A stretch of 64,000 bases of DNA from G963662905 sp963676415 (GTDB lineage Bacteria; Bacteroidota; Bacteroidia; Bacteroidales; WRLA01), in contig OY781097.1 in the NCBI GenBank assembly GCA_963676415.1, positions 1,426,001 to 1,490,000 of the forward strand. The letters are read 5' to 3'. Both the position numbers and the translations under genes were made by a program. The notes beneath the pieces are model-generated. The model had not been told where the DNA came from and ran no database searches. It saw only the letters and a program-made list of their open reading frames with translations. Positions 59,790-64,000 of this stretch are shown here, piece by piece; position 1 is the stretch's first letter; the number at the start of each line of letters is the position of its first letter.

Positions 59790-59821
59790 AAAAAAAGGGA
59801 CAATTCTAAAAATCATCCCTT
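59789..59821 (-). terminator. Terminator of the yceD-rpmF-plsX-fabH operon
   Basis: On the minus strand AAGGGA (59821-59816) pairs with TCCCTT (59800-59795) and runs into T8. The loop is 15 nt with possible extra internal pairing. Confidence 0.65.
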
Positions 59822-59845
59822 GAAACAAATTCGTAGAACTATATT

Positions 59846-60841
59846 TTATTGGCCGTCATAAGCCCATTTTACATATATTGAACCCCAGGTAAATCCGGCT
59901 CCAAAAGTTGCCAGAATAAGGTTATCGCCTTTGCGCAATTGACTTTCATAATCAAACAGGCAGAGCGGAAGTGTAGCGGCAGTTGTATTGCCGTATTTAT
60001 CGATATTGATCATTACCTGCTCGCGCTGAATGCCCATGCGGCGTGCTGTGGCATCAATAATACGCATATTTGCCTGATGCGGTACAAGCCAGTTCAGGTC
60101 TTCGCTGGCTATATTGTGCCTTTTCATCATTTCAACGGCCACATCTGCCATCTTCGAAACGGCAAACTTAAATACAGGTTGTCCTTCCTGATAAATGAAA
60201 TGTTCTTTGGCATCTACGGTCTCGTGTGATGCCGGCTTGATTGAACCGCCGGCTTTTTGATGCAGGTGAACCCATCCTGCGCCATCAGATTGCAGGATTT
60301 CATCCATGATCCCATAATTTTCATCCTCAGAAGGCTCGAGCATCACGCAAGCGGCACCATCACCAAAAATCGGACAAGTAGAACGATCTTCGTAATTCAC
60401 GATAGATGACATTTTTTCCGCACCAACTACAACAACTTTTTTGTAGCGTCCTGATTCGACATACTTTGTAGCAGTTGCAAGGTTATAAAGGAACCCACTG
60501 CAACCTGCATTGATATCAAAAGAGAAAGCATTGTTTATACCGGCTTTATAGCTAATCAGGTTTGCTGTGGCCGGAAATTGCATATCAGGTGTAACGGTAG
60601 AGCAAATCAACAAATCCACTTCCTCTGGTGATGTGTTTGTTTTTTCGAGAAGCATTTTAACGGCTTTGGCACCGTAATCACTTGGACCTTCACCCGGAGT
60701 TTTACTTATATGCCTGGTTTTTATCCCGATACGGGTCATAATCCACTCATCCGATGTATCCACCATCTTGCTGAGTTCTTCATTGGTCAGGATATATTCC
60801 GGGAGACTGGCTGCAACACCAGTAATAGCTGCTCTGATCAT
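59846..60841 (-). CDS. fabH: 3-oxoacyl-ACP synthase III
   Basis: A 331-residue thiolase-fold enzyme that starts fatty acid synthesis by condensing acetyl-CoA or a branched acyl-CoA with malonyl-ACP. The catalytic triad is Cys114 (DINAGCSGFLYNL), His in VPHQANMRIIDATARRMG, and Asn in DKYGNTTAATLP. Length is normal. It follows plsX by 11 bp in the classic yceD-rpmF-plsX-fabH order. Acetyl versus branched-chain specificity cannot be decided from sequence. Confidence 0.97.
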   Translation of the reverse strand: MIRAAITGVAASLPEYILTNEELSKMVDTSDEWIMTRIGIKTRHISKTPGEGPSDYGAKAVKMLLEKTNTSPEEVDLLICSTVTPDMQFPATANLISYKAGINNAFSFDINAGCSGFLYNLATATKYVESGRYKKVVVVGAEKMSSIVNYEDRSTCPIFGDGAACVMLEPSEDENYGIMDEILQSDGAGWVHLHQKAGGSIKPASHETVDAKEHFIYQEGQPVFKFAVSKMADVAVEMMKRHNIASEDLNWLVPHQANMRIIDATARRMGIQREQVMINIDKYGNTTAATLPLCLFDYESQLRKGDNLILATFGAGFTWGSIYVKWAYDGQ

Positions 60842-60852
60842 AGTAAAAGGTT

Positions 60853-61812
60853 TTACTTAATATTCATATAGTAACGGCTTAAAGCTCTTTTAATGCTTTT
60901 TACAAGATTTTGATCATACTCTTCCTTGGCAAGCATTATCATACTTTTTATTGCCTTGGCATTTGATATTCCATGTCCGATAACAACAGGCGCATTCACG
61001 CCCAATACCGGTGTGCCCCCAATTTCTTCATAATTGAAGCGGTCTACCAGCGGATCATGTATTCCCTTTTTGGCTAGGATTTTATACATACTTTCCACCA
61101 GTTTCAAAACGATATTGCCATTAAAACCATCGGTAACAATCACATCTGCTTTGTTTGCAAAAAGATCGCCGCCTTCAATATTACCAATAAAATGAAAATC
61201 ATTGCTGCCTTTCATCATCTGATGTACTGACTGAAAAAGGATATTTCCTTTTTTCTCTTCATGGCCAATGTTTAATAGGGCAACACGGGGTTTTTTAACG
61301 CGAAGTACGGTTTTGGAATAAACAGAACCCAACAATCCAAACTGGTAAAGTACATCTGCTTTGCAATCAGGATTGGCACCCACGTCCAGCATAATGGCGC
61401 GGCTACCGTTTTCCTGAGGCACAAAAGTAGAAATGGATGGTCGGATAACACCTTTGATGTTATTGATCACCATCATACTTCCCACCAGCATAGCACCTGT
61501 ATTTCCCGCGCTGGCAAATGCCTGAATGTTTTTAGACCGCAAAAGTTTAAATCCCAAAGCCATACTTGAATACGGCTTGTGGGAAAAAGCTTTCATGGGG
61601 CTATCGCCCATTTCAATGGTCTCGGGAGCATCAATTATTTCGAAAGCATCGGTCGCTGCGCCCAGCTTTTCAAGTGCTGAAACAATCAATGATTTCTTGC
61701 CAAAGAGGACAATACTATCATCTTCGCCAAGTTCTTTTGTGGCTTCGATTGCTCCGGCAAGACAAGCCTGCGGAGCAAAATCACCACCCATTGCGTCCAG
61801 GCCAATTTTCAT
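60853..61812 (-). CDS. plsX: Phosphate acyltransferase PlsX
   Basis: A 319-residue enzyme that makes acyl-phosphate from acyl-ACP for PlsY-dependent phosphatidic acid synthesis. Visible motifs are IGLDAMGGDFAPQACLAGAIEA, FASAGNTGAMLVGSMM, IMLDVGANPDCKADVLYQFGLLGSVY and VIVTDGFNGNIVLKLVE. Length is normal. It sits between rpmF and fabH, separated by 13 and 11 bp. Confidence 0.97.
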   Translation of the reverse strand: MKIGLDAMGGDFAPQACLAGAIEATKELGEDDSIVLFGKKSLIVSALEKLGAATDAFEIIDAPETIEMGDSPMKAFSHKPYSSMALGFKLLRSKNIQAFASAGNTGAMLVGSMMVINNIKGVIRPSISTFVPQENGSRAIMLDVGANPDCKADVLYQFGLLGSVYSKTVLRVKKPRVALLNIGHEEKKGNILFQSVHQMMKGSNDFHFIGNIEGGDLFANKADVIVTDGFNGNIVLKLVESMYKILAKKGIHDPLVDRFNYEEIGGTPVLGVNAPVVIGHGISNAKAIKSMIMLAKEEYDQNLVKSIKRALSRYYMNIK

Positions 61813-61825
61813 TGGTTCGGGCTAT

Positions 61826-62014
61826 TTATATTTCTTCGCCAGCTACTTCAATAGCTTGCTTACCACGGTAATATCCACATTCGGGGCACACACGGTGATA
61901 ACGTACCGGTGATCCGCAATTAGAACAAACTGATGTAGTAGGTGCTACAGCTTTGTAATGTGTACGTCTTTTGTCCCTTCGTGTTTTCGAAATTTTTCTC
62001 TTTGGATGTGCCAT
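61826..62014 (-). CDS. rpmF: Ribosomal protein L32
   Basis: A 62-residue L32 of the zinc-containing type: MAHPKRKISKTRRDKRRTH at the start, then two Cys pairs (VCSNCGSP and VCPECGYYRG). This is normal for the phylum. It lies between yceD and plsX, a linkage seen in many bacteria that ties ribosome and lipid synthesis gene expression. Confidence 0.97.
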   Translation of the reverse strand: MAHPKRKISKTRRDKRRTHYKAVAPTTSVCSNCGSPVRYHRVCPECGYYRGKQAIEVAGEEI

Positions 62015-62044
62015 TTTATCTAATTACTTAAATGATTATTTATA

Positions 62045-62566
62045 TCAGTCTTTATCTTTTAATTTCTTTAAAGCGTCCCAACGGGAATCTGTTCCTCCTT
62101 GGTTTTGAAGCTCTTCAAGCTTTTGAAGCATTGAAGGATCACAAGTCGGATTTCCATTCTCATCATCGGGATGAATTTTTTGAATGGGCAAAGCCAGAAT
62201 GATAAACTCATAAATAAACTGGGCCACATTAATTTTATGCTGCTTTTCGTTAATTACTATGAGGGTTTCATCCTCTTCGGCTTCTTCATCACCAAATTTG
62301 GCTATGATTTGCTGCCTGCTCTCCACCGGAAAATCAAAAAGATCGAGGCATCGGTCGCAAACAACTTTTACTGTTCCAAAAATATGAAAATCCAAAACCA
62401 GCATTCGTTCCTGACGGTCCATATCCACATGAACTTTCAGGCTGCCATCTTGCGCGTCTTCATTTTTGAAAAAATCAAAAAATGTATTATCAATCTCAAA
62501 ATCAAAGCTATATAAGCCTGTTTTAAGACCGGAAAACTCAATATCGAATTCTTTTATATTACGCAC
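62045..62566 (-). CDS. yceD: YceD/DUF177 family protein
   Basis: A 173-residue DUF177 protein. The diagnostic CDRCLDLFDFPVE segment at about residues 76-88 is followed by an acidic stretch (GDEEAEEDETL) and INVAQFIYEFIILALPIQKIHPDDE, with a late Cys in NPTCDPSM. Relatives in plants and E. coli take part in 23S rRNA processing, but the bacterial function is not fixed. It is the first gene of the yceD-rpmF-plsX-fabH operon. Confidence 0.92.
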   Translation of the reverse strand: MRNIKEFDIEFSGLKTGLYSFDFEIDNTFFDFFKNEDAQDGSLKVHVDMDRQERMLVLDFHIFGTVKVVCDRCLDLFDFPVESRQQIIAKFGDEEAEEDETLIVINEKQHKINVAQFIYEFIILALPIQKIHPDDENGNPTCDPSMLQKLEELQNQGGTDSRWDALKKLKDKD

Positions 62567-62590
62567 AATAACCGTATTTCAAATCGGTCG

Positions 62591-62599
62591 GCAAAAGTA
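62591..62599 (-). promoter_or_regulatory. -7 promoter box of the yceD-rpmF-plsX-fabH operon
   Basis: TACTTTTGC on the minus strand is a perfect TAnnTTTGC match, 24 bp before the yceD ATG. Confidence 0.55.
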
Positions 62600-62674
62600 T
62601 TAATTAAAATTCTGAATTACAAATAAATAATAGGAATGCGCTGATTCTTAATACTCAGGACTGTTTATAAGTTT

Positions 62675-64000
62675 TTAAAACCTGTATCCGATCACCAGTA
62701 TATCATCTATTTGCTCGCGCTCGCCCCGCCAGTTTTCGATGGTTTCATTCAGGATTTCGCGCTGCTCTCCCATAGGACGGTCGTGAGCCGAAAGCAATAA
62801 TTTTTTAAAATTCCTGCTCATAAACTTCCTGTCTTTCGGGCCACCAAACTGATCGGAAAAGCCATCGGAAAAAACATAGATGCAATCATCTTTTTGCAGA
62901 TCAATAACATGGTTTTCAAAAGATTGTTTGCGTTCGGTACTACCAATAGGTTTTTTTGTTGCTTTGATTTCCTGTAATTCATTGTCGCGGATCAGGTAAA
63001 GCGGGTTATTGGCTCCGGCAAACTGAAGCTGCTTTTTACCGGCATCCACCAAACACAAGGCCATATCCATTCCATCTTTCACATCGCTGGTTCCCTGCTG
63101 CCGGAAAGTTTCCAATACCAGCTCATTGAGTTTATCCAAAATCTTTCCCGGTTCAAAAATTCCAAATTCCTTTACTGTTCGGTTGAGGGCAGTATGTCCC
63201 ACAAGGCTCACAAAGGCTCCGGGAACACCATGACCTGTGCAATCCACAGCCGCGAAAAGTATTTTATCATCAAAAGAATGCATCCAGTAAAAGTCACCAC
63301 TGACAATATCCTTGGGCTTATACAAAATGAAGGACTGTTCCAGCCTTTGTTTCACCAGTTTATCCTGAGGCAAAATAGCTTCCTGAATACGCTTGGCATA
63401 ACGGATGCTGTCGGTGATATTCTGGTTTTTCAGTTCAATTTCTTCTTTCTGAACGGTGATTTCCTCCTTTTGCCTGCTCACAAGATCAATCTGTGATTCC
63501 AGTTCCTCATTGGCCTGCTCCAGCTGATGTGTGCGTTCTTTCACCAGCCCTTCAAGCACACGCTTTTGTTGTTCCAGGCGGTGCAAACGCCAGCGATAGA
63601 GCATCCAGACAATAAGCGTAATCAAAACCAAGGCTAGAATACGGAACAGCCAGGTTTCCCAAAAAGGTTTGTTGATGCTGAAATTCAATGTGCGCGCATA
63701 GGCCCAGAGTTTATCTTTTGCACGCGCTTTATACACAAATTCATAATCGCCCGGTGGCAGATTGGTAAAGCGCGCCATATAATCCTTGCCCTTGGAATAG
63801 GATTGATAATCATTATGCAGGCCCCGCAGATAAAATTCATATTCCACAGCAGATTCATCGCTGAACGAAAGAGCCGTAAGTTCAAAAACCAGGTTATTTT
63901 GGTTGTATTGAAGCTTTTGCCCGTTTTCAAGCGTCGATTTTTCCCCGTTGATGCTGATATTATCGATGAAACAAACAGGCGCAAAAAGTTCATGACTACC
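62675..64000 (-). CDS. SpoIIE/PP2C-type phosphatase with Y_Y_Y sensor domain, 3' part
   Basis: The last 441 residues of a larger membrane protein whose frame is open to base 64000. The visible order is a Y_Y_Y domain (about 45 residues before EYEFYLRGL to FTNLPPGDYEFVYKARAKDKLWAYARTLNFSI), a single transmembrane segment (WLFRILALVLITLIVWMLYRW), a coiled coil, and a SpoIIE PP2C phosphatase (VSGDFYWMHSFDDKILFAAVDCTGHGVPGAF, DKLNELVLETFRQ, CIYVFSDGFSDQFGG, DDILVIGYRF). Upstream there are probably Reg_prop propeller repeats, as in typical Bacteroidota sensors. It would dephosphorylate an anti-sigma-factor antagonist. No such gene is next to it here. Confidence 0.9.
   Translation of the reverse strand, partial: GSHELFAPVCFIDNISINGEKSTLENGQKLQYNQNNLVFELTALSFSDESAVEYEFYLRGLHNDYQSYSKGKDYMARFTNLPPGDYEFVYKARAKDKLWAYARTLNFSINKPFWETWLFRILALVLITLIVWMLYRWRLHRLEQQKRVLEGLVKERTHQLEQANEELESQIDLVSRQKEEITVQKEEIELKNQNITDSIRYAKRIQEAILPQDKLVKQRLEQSFILYKPKDIVSGDFYWMHSFDDKILFAAVDCTGHGVPGAFVSLVGHTALNRTVKEFGIFEPGKILDKLNELVLETFRQQGTSDVKDGMDMALCLVDAGKKQLQFAGANNPLYLIRDNELQEIKATKKPIGSTERKQSFENHVIDLQKDDCIYVFSDGFSDQFGGPKDRKFMSRNFKKLLLSAHDRPMGEQREILNETIENWRGEREQIDDILVIGYRF

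Overview
The window comes from the chromosome of a member of the phylum Bacteroidota, most likely a marine or anaerobic relative of the Bacteroidales. This is inferred from gene content and promoter style. Many genes are preceded by the phylum's TAnnTTTG(C) -7 box, sometimes with a TTTG -33 box, and Shine-Dalgarno sites are poor. The families present are typical of the phylum: a CarboxypepD_reg TonB receptor, an RprXY-like two-component system, DUF4175, DUF4292, a DksA-like protein without its zinc cysteines, a 79-residue ATP synthase epsilon subunit, a long eukaryote-like IleRS and a membrane-anchored MutS-like ATPase. Almost all of the window is housekeeping and cell-envelope DNA. I see no prophage, CRISPR array, rRNA or integrated island. 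The one mobile element is an intact IS630-family insertion.

Layout. 1-2.35 kb (+): end of an S41 protease, a DMT exporter and a SpoU-type RNA methylase. 2.3-8.7 kb (-): two glycosyltransferases (GT4, GT2) of envelope glycan synthesis, a TonB-dependent receptor, and a response regulator/histidine kinase pair. 8.8-10.1 kb (+): a small Lys/Cys-rich exported protein with four TTAACA repeats in its promoter, then OsmC and a hotdog thioesterase. 10.1-17.2 kb (-): Nif3, a zinc-ribbon coiled-coil protein, a TPR protein, a thioredoxin-domain (YyaL/SPATA20-like) gene and dtd. The IS630 element cut the thioredoxin-domain gene 47 codons before its original stop. lpxK (+) follows. 18.4-26.1 kb (-): the envelope group coaX, barrel protein, TPR protein, lptC, CNNM/CorC protein and PpiD-like foldase. 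tRNA-Phe and an NTF2-like lipoprotein (+) come next. 27.1-39.7 kb (-): a lipoprotein, atpDC, lspA, the DksA-like gene, ileS, an LpxL-like acyltransferase, an unknown protein, an OlsF-like two-domain acyltransferase and the membrane MutS. 39.9-58.0 kb (+): gatB, DUF4175, an RsbW-like ATPase, ybeY, mnmG, a methyltransferase, a 1240-residue NtrY-like kinase, a flippase, dut, a TPR protein, a DUF4292 lipoprotein and an EnvC-like M23 protein. 58-64 kb: a small lipoprotein, a PHP phosphatase, a GNAT, the yceD-rpmF-plsX-fabH lipid operon, and the C-terminal part of a SpoIIE-type phosphatase sensor.

The observations most worth a second look are these. (1) The pre-insertion thioredoxin-domain gene can be rebuilt exactly by removing the IS630 copy and one TA. 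(2) Two perfect 16-bp parS palindromes bracket mnmG, 1.95 kb apart, so this is probably an origin-proximal chromosome-partition region. (3) Four TTAACA repeats at 10-11 bp spacing lie between a two-component operon and a small exported twin-CX3C, lysine-rich protein. I do not recognise a clearly novel multi-gene system. The RprXY-like pair with its small exported protein is the best candidate for an undescribed functional unit.
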